Below are positions 1 to 6,615 of a stretch of DNA of 8,893 bases, piece after piece. Within the stretch, counting starts at the first letter, position 1. Every line of letters starts with the position of its first letter. The position numbers and the translations under genes are program-made. Origin of the DNA: Desulfobacterales bacterium (lineage in GTDB: Bacteria; Desulfobacterota; Desulfobacteria; Desulfobacterales; C00003060); assembly GCA_030613145.1 (NCBI GenBank), contig JAUWMM010000051.1, forward strand, positions 1 to 8,893, read 5' to 3'. The notes beneath the pieces were generated by a model that was given only the letters and a program-made list of their open reading frames with translations, had not been told where the DNA came from and did not search any database.

Positions 1-123
1 CAGATCGTCTTTAGCTACTTTCAGTTCAATTACCGAGGTTTGTTCGCCATCCACTTGAGAAACTTCCACCTGCTCCGGATAATCTACCAGCGCTTGGGCT
101 ATGTACTTGATCAAGTCCTTCAT
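1..123 (-). CDS. khpA: KhpA-type KH-domain RNA-binding protein, N-terminal part only
   Basis: The reverse strand from 123 to the left edge encodes 41 residues beginning MKDLIKYIAQALVDYPEQVE, with no stop. This is the typical start of the small (about 75 to 80 residue) KhpA/YlqC protein, a single KH domain that binds RNA and in many bacteria works with KhpB. The GxxG loop of the KH fold would lie just beyond the edge and cannot be checked. The ATG at 121-123 is preceded by a strong Shine-Dalgarno AGGAGG (131-136, 7-nt spacing), which fixes the start. It follows rpsP on the same strand, the usual ffh-rpsP-khpA-rimM-trmD-rplS order; rimM, trmD and rplS would be expected further left. The 200-bp gap to rpsP is longer than usual and holds a repeat. 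Confidence 0.88.
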   Translation of the reverse strand, partial: MKDLIKYIAQALVDYPEQVEVSQVDGEQTSVIELKVAKDDL

Positions 124-204
124 CCCCCGACCTCCTGAAAGTGTTACAAGAGAAAACCGACGTTCCAAAAAAAATAAGGGCTCGGTGAAAAACCCGTTTG
201 TAAC

Positions 205-311
205 CGTTCACGGGTTCAATGGTTCAGGGGTTCACTGAAATGACCCCTTGTCACCCCCTGGCCTACAAGAGAAAGGTAACCCTGAAACGGTGAACTCTGA
301 ACCTGTGAACG
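205..311. repeat. Imperfect inverted repeat between rpsP and khpA
   Basis: The two ends of this stretch are complementary: CGTTCACGGGTTCA (205-218) against TGAACCTGTGAACG (298-311), 13 of 14 positions, with partial pairing continuing inward and a loop of about 80 nt. Both arms consist of repeated GTTCA/TGAAC words. An 11-bp direct repeat, tacaagagaaa, occurs inside (264-274) and again nearer khpA (145-155). On the minus strand a weak GGG/CCC hairpin followed by a T-rich run lies at about 165-195, which could act as a partial terminator or attenuator before khpA. No gene is visible in 124-323. The repeat is probably a dispersed intergenic element; its function is unknown. Confidence 0.55.
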
Positions 312-323
312 CCTACGTCCGTT

Positions 324-584
324 TCAAGCATTTGCTGTTTTTGAAAAGAAGCCCTCTTTATCCAAGATATTCTTGACGGTTGCCGTAGGTGTGGCCCCTT
401 TTTCAATCCACTCCTTCACGCGGTTATGCTTCAAGGTCACTACTGGCGGTTCCTTTAGTGGATCATAGGTCCCAACGAGCTCAAGAAATCTACCATCCCG
501 AGGTGCATCACTCGAAGCCACGACGATTCGATAATACGGCTTTTTCTTGGCGCCATGCCTGGCCAATCTAATTTTGACAGACAT
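324..584 (-). CDS. rpsP: 30S ribosomal protein S16
   Basis: This 86-residue protein begins [20 protein letters not shown] and continues with [21 protein letters not shown], the signature of bacterial S16. Family members are about 80 to 90 residues, so this is full length. S16 binds 16S rRNA in the 5'/central region and is needed for 30S assembly. The start is set by AAGGAGG at 597-603, 12 nt upstream. That Shine-Dalgarno overlaps the TAA stop of ffh, so translation of rpsP is probably coupled to ffh. The gene is second in the ffh-rpsP-khpA block, 17 nt after ffh, and should be on the same transcript. Confidence 0.97.
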   Translation of the reverse strand: MSVKIRLARHGAKKKPYYRIVVASSDAPRDGRFLELVGTYDPLKEPPVVTLKHNRVKEWIEKGATPTATVKNILDKEGFFSKTANA

Positions 585-601
585 CCGATTGCTATTCCTC
601 C

Positions 602-1933
602 TTAAAATGGCAACACTCCCCGCCCGAAGGCAGGAAGACCGCCTTTATTCAATTTCTTTATCATTTTATGGGCCTGGACGTAATTTTTCAAGAGTTGATT
701 TACCTCCTGAACGGTCGTTCCACTCCCCATAGCAATCCGCTTTCGTCGGCTTGCGTTTATAATGTTGTGTCTGCGGCGCTCTTGAACTGTCATGGAGTCA
801 ATGATGGCGGTAATCCGCACCAACTCACCATCGTCCACCTTTAACTGTTTGAGTTGTTTGAGCTTGCTCATCCCAGGAATCATTGCCAGCAGTTCCTCAA
901 AGGAGCCCATCTTTCTGATTTGTGACATTTGATCACGAAAGTCCTCTAAGGTAAACTCATTTCTGCGCAGCTTTTTTTCCAGTTCACGGGCCTTTTTCTC
1001 GTCAATGGTCGTCTGTGCCTTCTCGATCAGAGAAAGGATATCACCCATGCCCAGGATCCTGGACGCCATCCGGTCCGGGTGAAAGGACTCCAGGGCATCC
1101 AGCTTCTCACCCACACCTATAAACCTAATAGGCTTTGAGGTAATCGCCTTAATAGATATGGCCGCTCCGCCACGCGCATCCCCCTCCATCTTTGTTAGAA
1201 TCACGCCGCCAATGTCTAGGGCATCATTAAAGGCCTTGGCCATATTCACCGCATCCTGTCCGGTCATGGCATCGGCCACCAGCAGGATGTCAGATGGATG
1301 TACGGTCTCTTTGATCTGCCTCAGCTCGGCCATCAGCGCTTCGTCAACATGGAGTCGTCCCGCTGTATCGATCAGGAGGGTATCAAAGCCGCCTTGACGT
1401 GCCATATGGAGAGCATCGCGGCAAATGTCTACAGGATCCATATCCTGCGTGGACGGAAAGACCTCTGCGCCCGATTGTTTTCCTATCTTCTGCAGTTGCT
1501 CAATGGCCGCCGGGCGATAGGGATCAGCGGGCACCAGATAAGGTCTCCTGTGTTGACCCTTCAGGAATTTGGCCAACTTGCCTGTCGTCGTGGTTTTTCC
1601 GGAACCCTGGATGCCTACTAACATGACAACAGCGGGTTTGGCGCCGGTCAGGCACAGCCCTTCGTGCCTGCTCCCCATAAGCTGGGCGAGTTCCTCATTA
1701 ACAATCTTGACAACCTGTTGTCCTGGTGTCAGGCTACTCAAAACTTCCTGACCGATAGCACGTTCCCTTATAGCAGCGATAAGGCCCTTGACGACCTTGT
1801 AATGGACGTCGGCTTCAAGAAGGGCTAGGCGCACGTCCTTTAGCCCGGCCTCAATGTTTTTCTCAGACAACTTGCCGTGGCCCTTGAGCTTCTTGAATGC
1901 TGCGTTCAATTTGTCGGTAAGGTTTTCAAACAT
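602..1933 (-). CDS. ffh: Signal recognition particle GTPase Ffh (SRP54)
   Basis: Ffh binds SRP RNA and signal sequences of nascent membrane proteins and, with FtsY, delivers ribosomes to the SecYEG translocon. The 443-residue length is normal. The N domain covers about residues 1-88. The G domain follows with the P-loop GIQGSGKTT (108-116), DPYRPAA (137-143), DTAGR (189-193) and [10 protein letters not shown] (247-256). The methionine-rich M domain starts near 297 and contains [17 protein letters not shown] (339-355) and the RNA-binding segment [10 protein letters not shown] (396-405). The C-terminus ends [17 protein letters not shown]. The start ATG has only a weak AAGG upstream. The gene leads the block with rpsP and khpA and diverges from rlmN; a promoter is visible in the 70-bp gap. 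Confidence 0.97.
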   Translation of the reverse strand: MFENLTDKLNAAFKKLKGHGKLSEKNIEAGLKDVRLALLEADVHYKVVKGLIAAIRERAIGQEVLSSLTPGQQVVKIVNEELAQLMGSRHEGLCLTGAKPAVVMLVGIQGSGKTTTTGKLAKFLKGQHRRPYLVPADPYRPAAIEQLQKIGKQSGAEVFPSTQDMDPVDICRDALHMARQGGFDTLLIDTAGRLHVDEALMAELRQIKETVHPSDILLVADAMTGQDAVNMAKAFNDALDIGGVILTKMEGDARGGAAISIKAITSKPIRFIGVGEKLDALESFHPDRMASRILGMGDILSLIEKAQTTIDEKKARELEKKLRRNEFTLEDFRDQMSQIRKMGSFEELLAMIPGMSKLKQLKQLKVDDGELVRITAIIDSMTVQERRRHNIINASRRKRIAMGSGTTVQEVNQLLKNYVQAHKMIKKLNKGGLPAFGRGVLPF

Positions 1934-1943
1934 GGTGATCGCC

Positions 1944-1972
1944 TTAACTTGCGAAATCTAATTAATTATTAT
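1944..1972 (+). promoter_or_regulatory. Probable sigma70-type promoter of rlmN
   Basis: TTAACT (1944-1949) and TATTAT (1967-1972, 5 of 6 to consensus) are separated by 17 nt. Transcription would start near 1979, giving a leader of about 25 nt before the rlmN ATG at 2004. That leader has no clear Shine-Dalgarno. The -10 box overlaps the -10 region of the opposite ffh promoter. Confidence 0.5.
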
Positions 1973-1991
1973 CACATGAACCAAGTGTCAA
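1963..1991 (-). promoter_or_regulatory. Probable sigma70-type promoter of ffh-rpsP-khpA
   Basis: On the minus strand a perfect -35 TTGACA lies at 1986-1991. The best -10 candidates are AATAAT (1965-1970, 15-nt spacer) and TAATTA (1963-1968, 17-nt spacer) in the AT-rich stretch 1961-1972. The start point would be near 1957, about 25 nt before the ffh ATG. The exact -10 is uncertain because the AT-rich tract offers several registers. Confidence 0.5.
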
Positions 1992-2003
1992 GAAAATATT
2001 TTT

Positions 2004-3068
2004 ATGTTTGTTCGCCAGGATATAAAAAGTCTTAGTGAAGAGCACCTCATTCACAGGCTCGGGCAATACGGCATTGCCCCTTATCGGGCCGGCCAAATCC
2101 TCAGATGGATCTACCAGCGAGGAGCCTATTCTTTTTCGGAAATGACGGATATTTCCAAGGATCTCAGGAGGTTCCTTGCGGAGCGACTGGCCATAAGCCG
2201 GCTTGAAACAGAACAGATTCAGACCTCAAATGATGGATCCAGAAAATACCTTTTCCGTTTGGATGACGGCCAACATATCGAAAGCGTGTTGATCCCTGAA
2301 ACGGGCCACTGGACATTGTGCATATCGAGTCAGGTAGGCTGTGGAATGGGGTGTAAGTTCTGCCTCACAGGTCGCGGCGGGCTGGAGCGAAACCTTGAAA
2401 CTTCGGAAATCATTAACCAGATCTGTGCTGTACGAGATGATCTTCAAGAGCCAAGCTCTCTGACTAACATCGTCTTCATGGGAATGGGCGAACCGCTTGC
2501 CAACTACAACAGCGTTGTGCAGGCCATCCGGATTATTACAGACAACAACGGCCTTCAGTTTTCCGGTCGCCGGGTCACCCTTTCAACAGCGGGGCTGGCC
2601 CCGAGGATAGATGATCTGGGACCCGACGTTAAGGTTAACTTGGCCGTATCCCTAAATGCTACAGACAACGATACCCGAAACAAGTTGATGCCCATCAACC
2701 GCACCTATCCGATCGAGATGCTCCTTTCTGCATGCCGCAGGTTTCCGCTCCCCTCTCGCCGAACGATCATGTTTGAATATGTCCTAATTGCCGGGGTAAA
2801 TGACACCCCCGGGGATGCTGAGCGTTTGGCAAGGCTGTTGAGACCTTTGAGGGCCAAAATCAACTTGATACCCTTTAATCCGTATGAGGGGACCGAGTTC
2901 AGGAGACCTGAGGAAGGCGCTATCCTGACTTTTCAAAAGGTACTCATGGACCGTCATTACACAGCCATTATCCGTTACAGCAAGGGGTGTGACATCGGTG
3001 CGGCCTGTGGACAACTCCGCGCCAGGTCAAAGCTTAAAGCTCAACAATCAAGGCTCACAGAGCGGTAA
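2004..3068 (+). CDS. rlmN: Dual-specificity RNA (adenine-C2) methyltransferase RlmN, radical SAM
   Basis: RlmN makes 2-methyladenosine at A2503 of 23S rRNA and A37 of some tRNAs, using radical SAM chemistry and a methylated cysteine intermediate. The 354-residue length is normal. An N-terminal accessory domain (about 1-95, with YRAGQILRWIYQRG) precedes the radical SAM core. The cluster ligands are C113, C117 and C120 in VGCGMGCKFC, and C106 in TLCISSQ matches the second catalytic cysteine. GEP follows at 162-164. C335 in DIGAACGQL is the methyl-carrying cysteine, so all key residues are present. The ATG at 2004 fits the family start (RQDIKSLS) but lacks an obvious Shine-Dalgarno. The gene is transcribed alone, divergent from ffh, and probably ends at a short terminator overlapping its stop. 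Confidence 0.96.
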   Translation: MFVRQDIKSLSEEHLIHRLGQYGIAPYRAGQILRWIYQRGAYSFSEMTDISKDLRRFLAERLAISRLETEQIQTSNDGSRKYLFRLDDGQHIESVLIPETGHWTLCISSQVGCGMGCKFCLTGRGGLERNLETSEIINQICAVRDDLQEPSSLTNIVFMGMGEPLANYNSVVQAIRIITDNNGLQFSGRRVTLSTAGLAPRIDDLGPDVKVNLAVSLNATDNDTRNKLMPINRTYPIEMLLSACRRFPLPSRRTIMFEYVLIAGVNDTPGDAERLARLLRPLRAKINLIPFNPYEGTEFRRPEEGAILTFQKVLMDRHYTAIIRYSKGCDIGAACGQLRARSKLKAQQSRLTER

Positions 3069-3082
3069 GATTGCTCTTTTTT
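3059..3082 (+). terminator. Short possible intrinsic terminator overlapping the rlmN stop codon
   Basis: AGAGC (3059-3063) pairs with GCTCT (3073-3077) around a 9-nt loop containing the TAA stop, and a run of six T (3077-3082) follows. The stem is only 5 to 6 bp, so efficiency may be low. A further 9-bp inverted repeat, AAAGCTCAA (3036-3044) and TTGAGCTTT (3087-3095), encloses it and could form a larger alternative stem. Confidence 0.45.
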
Positions 3083-3095
3083 GTCTTTGAGCTTT

Positions 3096-3323
3096 GATAG
3101 TATCGTAAAAAGTCTCATTTCCCCTCCCCTGGCGGGAGGGGATTAAGGGGAGGGGGATATAAGTCACTGAAATCCCATATTTTTCCCCCTCACCCCAGCC
3201 CTCTCCCATTTCAGCCGTTCAGCCGTCGCAGCCAGTGCTTTGGCGAAGTCGGCTCGCAGCTAAGGCTACTATGGCGAAGTCGGCCAAGGGAGAGGGGGTC
3301 TTTTGACTTTTTACGACACCATC
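3096..3323. mobile_element. MITE-like non-coding element with terminal inverted repeats (nested)
   Basis: The ends are gatagtatcgtaaaaagtc (3096-3114) and its inverted copy (3305-3323), matching at 17 of 19 positions with a perfect 12-bp core TCGTAAAAAGTC. Inside are a CCCCTCCC/GGGAGGGG hairpin (3121-3141), a G-tract/C-tract pair (about 3147-3160 with 3177-3196), and the split arms ccctctccc (3199-3207) and gggagaggg (3288-3296). The 9-mer agctttgat sits directly on both sides (3090-3098 and 3324-3332) and resembles a target duplication. However, the left 9-mer also precedes the same core at 8855-8863, so it may belong to the repeat family. No coding capacity is visible. It lies in the 389-bp gap between rlmN and queF; the rest of that gap holds the rlmN terminator and the queF promoter. 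Confidence 0.6.
3208..3287. repeat. 80-bp segment splitting a hairpin inside the MITE-like element
   Basis: This stretch separates the complementary arms ccctctccc and gggagaggg, which would otherwise form a compact hairpin. It contains a 13-bp direct repeat, tggcgaagtcggc (3241-3253 and 3272-3284), and a shorter one, cagccgt (3212-3218 and 3220-3226). Its composition differs from the surrounding G/C tracts, suggesting a second small repeat inserted into the first. No gene is visible. Confidence 0.45.
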
Positions 3324-3378
3324 AGCTTTGATGGTTTCGATTTTCAGTTTAGATAAGGTAGTCTATCTGGGTTGGTCT

Positions 3379-3406
3379 TTGACTGCCGAGCGGATTGTGT
3401 TATAGA
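3379..3406 (+). promoter_or_regulatory. Probable promoter of queF-trmO
   Basis: TTGACT (3379-3384, 5 of 6) and TATAGA (3401-3406, 4 of 6) are separated by 16 nt. Transcription would start near 3413, leaving a leader of about 45 nt before the queF ATG at 3458. The leader shows no convincing preQ1 riboswitch fold. Confidence 0.5.
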
Positions 3407-3457
3407 ATTCGAAAAATTCACGTCCCTCTTTTATGCTATACCTCTAAAGGAGTTTGC

Positions 3458-3868
3458 ATGGACATATCCGGCATGAAAAAAGCGCTGCTCAAAAACATTG
3501 AAAGCCCAGACACCATAGACCCTGGTGTGCTTCAGGTGCTCGACTACGCATACAGGACACAGAGGGATATTGAAATCAAGATTGACCAGCCGGAATTTAC
3601 CTCGCTGTGTCCCATATCAGGGCTTCCGGACTTTGGGTGTATCATGATTCGTTATGAACCAAATGACAAGATCGTCGAGTTGAAGTCGCTTAAATATTAC
3701 CTGTTGCAGTATCGCAGTGTCGGCATCTTCTACGAACACGTGGTCAATCGAATCCTGGAGGATCTGGTTTCGTTCGTCCGCCCCAAGTTTATGGAAGTAG
3801 TGGGAACCTTTACACCCCGGGGCGGCATAACCACTACAGCACGGGTAAAATACAGGGAGGAAGGATAG
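3458..3868 (+). CDS. queF: NADPH-dependent preQ0 reductase QueF (short type)
   Basis: QueF reduces the nitrile of 7-cyano-7-deazaguanine (preQ0) to the aminomethyl of preQ1, the last free-base step before insertion at tRNA G34 for queuosine. The product of 136 residues matches the short unimodular QueF type. The catalytic cysteine is C51 in EFTSLCPISGLPDF and the proton-donating aspartate is D58. The QueF motif ELKSLKYY runs from 74 to 81, and the FYEHVVNRI segment near 91-99 carries the substrate-binding Glu and His. The frame is open upstream to 3395, but AAAGGAG at 3446-3452 with 5-nt spacing and the conserved length favour the ATG at 3458. Only 6 nt separate its stop from the next gene, so the two form an operon. 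Confidence 0.95.
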   Translation: MDISGMKKALLKNIESPDTIDPGVLQVLDYAYRTQRDIEIKIDQPEFTSLCPISGLPDFGCIMIRYEPNDKIVELKSLKYYLLQYRSVGIFYEHVVNRILEDLVSFVRPKFMEVVGTFTPRGGITTTARVKYREEG

Positions 3869-3874
3869 AGCCCT

Positions 3875-4282
3875 GTGAGTGATTATAGGATCAGACCGAT
3901 CGGCTGGGTCCGGTCTCCCTTAAAAGAGCGACACCAGGCACCACATCAAGGCAGACCGGCCGGTGTGGAGGCTGAGCTTGTCGTAGAGGAGACAGCCTTG
4001 CAGGGCTTGGAGGGTATTCAAGCCGGAGATAAGCTTTTCGTCCTGTGCTGGCTCCACATGGCAGACCGCAAGACCCTCAGGGTCCATCCCAGGGGAAACC
4101 CGGCTATTCCCAAGCGAGGGGTCTTTGCGACTCGAAGTCCGGACCGTCCCAACCCCCTTGGCCTGTGTTTGGTGGATGTGCTTGACGTCAAAGGGCCGGT
4201 CCTCAAGGTTCGTGGACTGGACGCTGTGGATGGAACGCCTGTTGTAGACCTTAAGCCTTACATCGGCTCTCTGGACACTTAG
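3875..4282 (+). CDS. trmO: Short TrmO/TsaA (UPF0066)-family tRNA methyltransferase
   Basis: The 135-residue protein carries the UPF0066/YaeB fold signatures: IGWVRSPL near the N-terminus, APHQGR (22-27), HPRGN (71-75), the hallmark GVFATRSPDRPNPLGL (82-97) and LDAVDGTPVVDLKPYI (115-130). Characterised E. coli TrmO uses SAM to N6-methylate t6A37 in tRNA-Thr, but that protein is about 235 residues and has an extra C-terminal domain. This short form is the core only, so its tRNA target is inferred. The start is a GTG at 3875 with GGGAGGAAGG at 3855-3864, inside the end of queF. Co-transcription with queF fits a shared role in anticodon-loop modification. The downstream gap to 4346 holds only a weak hairpin. 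Confidence 0.82.
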   Translation: MSDYRIRPIGWVRSPLKERHQAPHQGRPAGVEAELVVEETALQGLEGIQAGDKLFVLCWLHMADRKTLRVHPRGNPAIPKRGVFATRSPDRPNPLGLCLVDVLDVKGPVLKVRGLDAVDGTPVVDLKPYIGSLDT

Positions 4283-4346
4283 TCCTTGCACTAAAGGGAC
4301 TCTGGTTCATTGTAGTGGATAAGCTTGTGAATTAACGGGGCAAAGA

Positions 4347-5348
4347 TCAAGCCCTTCCCAAGATTCGATAGGTTGTTACAGGAACGCGCAAACCTTTTAT
4401 GGCAATAGAGGGCATCATCTTCTCGGCAAGGAACCTGTCGGATACCCCATTGTAGGTCGTTTCGCTGACCAATATCTCGCCTCCCTTGGCCAGCTTTTCC
4501 AACCGCGAGGCAAGATTGACCGGCATGCCAAAGGCCGTGTATTCCTTCTTTCTCAACGAACCAAACACACCGGTAACCACCTCACCAGTACAAATACCGA
4601 TACCTACGTTCAGACGAAATCCGTTTTTCTCTTGCAATTTCCTGTTGATGGCTTGGGCTGTTTCCTGCATTTCGATAGCCGATTCAATGGCCCTGACAAT
4701 ATCGTCCTCATAAGATATGGGTGACCCATAAATCACCATGATGCAATCGCCGACATGCTTGTCAACTGTACCGTTGTAACGATAGGCTATTTCACCCAGA
4801 GGGGTAAAATAGTTATGGTTCAGAAAGGCTGCGATCTCTTCCGGGGGCATCTTTTGCGACATTTCAGTAAAGCCGCGGATGTCGCTAAAGAGTATGGTGG
4901 CCGTTTTTTTTCTGGGCTCCATAATGCTTGGATTGCTCTTGATCTCTTGGTATATCTGATCAGAAATGAACTGTCTGAGCCGTTTCCTGATTGTGATCTC
5001 TTGAATCTTATTCCGCAACTCCACATTGTCAAAAGGCTTTGTGAGAAACCCGTCAAGCCCCTCATTGGTTGCTTGAATGGCGCTTTCCATAGTGGCATAG
5101 CCGGTGAGCAGTATTCGGACAATCTCAGGATTAATGGACGCAATCCGGGCGAGGGTTTCCAGCCCATCCGGTCCCGGCATCTTAAAATCCGATATCACAA
5201 TTGTTATCTCTGAAAGGTGTTGTTGAATCAACCTAATACCAATTTCGCCGTTTTCCGCAGTGTAAATAGTATAAGGCTCCCGCTTTAGTGCCCGTGTTAT
5301 GGAGCGTCTTACCCCTTCCTCGTCGTCGATAAATAAAAGTCCTGTCAT
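4347..5348 (-). CDS. Response regulator with class III adenylate cyclase output domain
   Basis: The 333-residue protein joins a receiver domain (about 3-118) to a class III nucleotide cyclase (about 148-330). The receiver has the acidic pair D8/D9, phospho-acceptor D54 in ISDFKMPG, T82 and K104. The cyclase has metal ligands D156 (FSDIRGF) and D201 (HVGD), the base-selecting pair K197 and T271 (EYTAFG), and N278 and R282 in NLASRLE. K plus T predicts ATP, so cAMP, rather than GTP. All catalytic residues are present on one chain, so it should act as a homodimer. No membrane segment is visible. It probably makes cAMP in response to phosphorylation by an unlinked histidine kinase, as none is encoded here. 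It starts at ATG 5346-5348 with AAGGGAG upstream and lies 79 nt downstream of the Dus gene on the same strand. Confidence 0.93.
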   Translation of the reverse strand: MTGLLFIDDEEGVRRSITRALKREPYTIYTAENGEIGIRLIQQHLSEITIVISDFKMPGPDGLETLARIASINPEIVRILLTGYATMESAIQATNEGLDGFLTKPFDNVELRNKIQEITIRKRLRQFISDQIYQEIKSNPSIMEPRKKTATILFSDIRGFTEMSQKMPPEEIAAFLNHNYFTPLGEIAYRYNGTVDKHVGDCIMVIYGSPISYEDDIVRAIESAIEMQETAQAINRKLQEKNGFRLNVGIGICTGEVVTGVFGSLRKKEYTAFGMPVNLASRLEKLAKGGEILVSETTYNGVSDRFLAEKMMPSIAIKGLRVPVTTYRILGRA

Positions 5349-5392
5349 CTTATCTCCCTTGTTTAAGCTTTCTGAATTGGAAACTTACGCTT

Positions 5393-5428
5393 GTGCCCAT
5401 TGAGTTTATACGATTCATGGATGGGCAC
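5393..5428. promoter_or_regulatory. Perfect 8-bp inverted repeat between dus stop and cyclase start
   Basis: GTGCCCAT (5393-5400) and ATGGGCAC (5421-5428) are perfect inverted copies around a 20-nt loop; the second arm touches the dus stop codon. No T-run follows on the minus strand, so it is not a standard intrinsic terminator. It could be an operator for the cyclase gene or an RNA stem that separates expression of the two genes. Confidence 0.4.
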
Positions 5429-6381
5429 TATCCAAAAAAGGCGTGCACTGCATCCACCATATCCTGTCTGTTTTTTAAGCGGGCGATGGTGTCCCGGAAA
5501 CGACTGCTGCGTGGAAGACCCTTGGTAAACCACCCGAGCCGGCTTCGCATCATGGGCACAGCCCGATCTTCTCCGAAATGGTCGACAGAATACTCAATAT
5601 AACGAAGCACTGTATCAAGACGGTTGGGAAAGTCCGGCCGCCCTGTGGGTCTGGAGTTAATGAGATCAAGTGCTTGGGCAAAAATCCAGGGGTTTCCGAT
5701 AGAAGCCCGCCCTATCATAACACCGTCGCACCCGGTTTCCCGTTGCATCCTGAGTACATCATCAGGCCCCTGAATGTCTCCGTTTCCTATAACCGGAACA
5801 GCAACCGAATCTTTGAGCCTGGCTATTACAGACCAGTCTGCCCTGCCGCCAAAACCTTGAATCGCAGTCCTGGGGTGAATGGCCACAGCATCAACTCCAC
5901 AATCTTCGGCAATTCGTGCTGCTATTATGGCCTGCTCTCCTGAAGGCTCCCAACCCGTTCTCATTTTGACGGTTAAAGGAAGACTAACTGCACTTCGGAT
6001 CGCTTTCAAGATTGTCTCCAACTTTTCCGGTTCACGCATCAGGGCAGCACCGGCCCCTTGTCTTACCACCTTTCGGACTGAACACCCCAGGTTAACATCA
6101 AGAAGGTCTGCGCCCAAGCCCTGTACTATCTGAGCAGCCTCTTTCATAACCTCCGGGTCCGCCCCGAATATTTGGGCTGAAAGGGGCCGCTCGCTGGGAT
6201 GGCTCATCAGAAGTTCTGCGGTTTTTTTCGAGCCGTGGACAAGGCCTTTCACGCTTACCATTTCAGTCACGACTAAGGCACATCCCGCTTCTCTGGCGAG
6301 CCGTCTAAAGGGGAGTTGGGTGATCCCAGCCATAGGAGCAAGCATGAGGGGGTTATCTAAGACCAGGTTGCCGATTTTCAT
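5428..6381 (-). CDS. dusB: tRNA-dihydrouridine synthase, DusB-like
   Basis: Dus enzymes are FMN/NADPH-dependent and reduce uridines in tRNA to dihydrouridine. The 317-residue protein has an N-terminal TIM barrel and a C-terminal helical domain, the usual size. Visible motifs are LAPMAGITQLPFRRL (14-28), the catalytic cysteine C100 in NLGCSVRKV, KMRTGW (139-144), HPRTAIQGFGG (169-179) and ADW, GNGDI (199-203) and the FMN phosphate site IGRASIGNPW (223-232). Two motif positions differ from the common form: NLGCS instead of NxGCP, and HPRT instead of HGRT. The catalytic Cys and His are kept, so activity is expected. The start ATG has GAGGG upstream. Assignment to DusB rather than another Dus subfamily is by overall resemblance. 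The receiver-cyclase gene follows on the same strand. Confidence 0.9.
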   Translation of the reverse strand: MKIGNLVLDNPLMLAPMAGITQLPFRRLAREAGCALVVTEMVSVKGLVHGSKKTAELLMSHPSERPLSAQIFGADPEVMKEAAQIVQGLGADLLDVNLGCSVRKVVRQGAGAALMREPEKLETILKAIRSAVSLPLTVKMRTGWEPSGEQAIIAARIAEDCGVDAVAIHPRTAIQGFGGRADWSVIARLKDSVAVPVIGNGDIQGPDDVLRMQRETGCDGVMIGRASIGNPWIFAQALDLINSRPTGRPDFPNRLDTVLRYIEYSVDHFGEDRAVPMMRSRLGWFTKGLPRSSRFRDTIARLKNRQDMVDAVHAFFG

Positions 6382-6515
6382 GAGCCCTCATAAAACAGCG
6401 CGGCCTAGATTTCAACTCAAAACGAGAAGAGACCTATTAATTTAATCCATCTCTCCAAGCCAGACCATATCTATTGTGGGAGTATTGCAGTCCGGCATAA
6501 ACACCTGGTTTAGCC

Positions 6516-6544
6516 TTGACATTCAACCTTCTTTTTCCTATATA
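6516..6544 (+). promoter_or_regulatory. Probable sigma70-type promoter of the hemD-hemE gene
   Basis: A perfect -35 TTGACA (6516-6521) and TATATA (6539-6544, 4 of 6) are separated by exactly 17 nt. Transcription from near 6551 would give a leader of about 290 nt before the ATG at 6844, containing two small hairpins and the G/C-tract repeat. In the remainder of the 462-bp gap (6382-6515) I see no gene and no clear promoter for the divergent dus gene. Confidence 0.5.
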
Positions 6545-6615
6545 CACTAAAAATAAATGTTGATTTTTTCAATAGTTACATCACGTTCACTTATAGCCTT
6601 CTCATAGTAAAGTAT

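Noticed and set aside
3090..3332. agctttgat on both sides of the MITE-like element as a certain target-site duplication
   Set aside because: The left copy is also present, at the same spacing, in the repeat at 8852, so it may be part of the repeat. It is kept only as a possibility.
3413..3457. preQ1 riboswitch before queF
   Set aside because: The leader is only about 45 nt. It has a CCTCT-like word but no matching 5' AGAGG arm and no A-rich tail, so the type I fold cannot be drawn.
3395..3457. Longer queF start at 3395 (157 residues)
   Set aside because: The extra 21 residues do not resemble QueF, overlap the predicted promoter, and lack a Shine-Dalgarno. The ATG at 3458 has AAAGGAG at good spacing.
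4281..4301. Hairpin AGTCC/GGGACT after the TrmO-like gene as a terminator
   Set aside because: The stem is short with a bulge, and no T-run follows on either strand. It is too weak to call.
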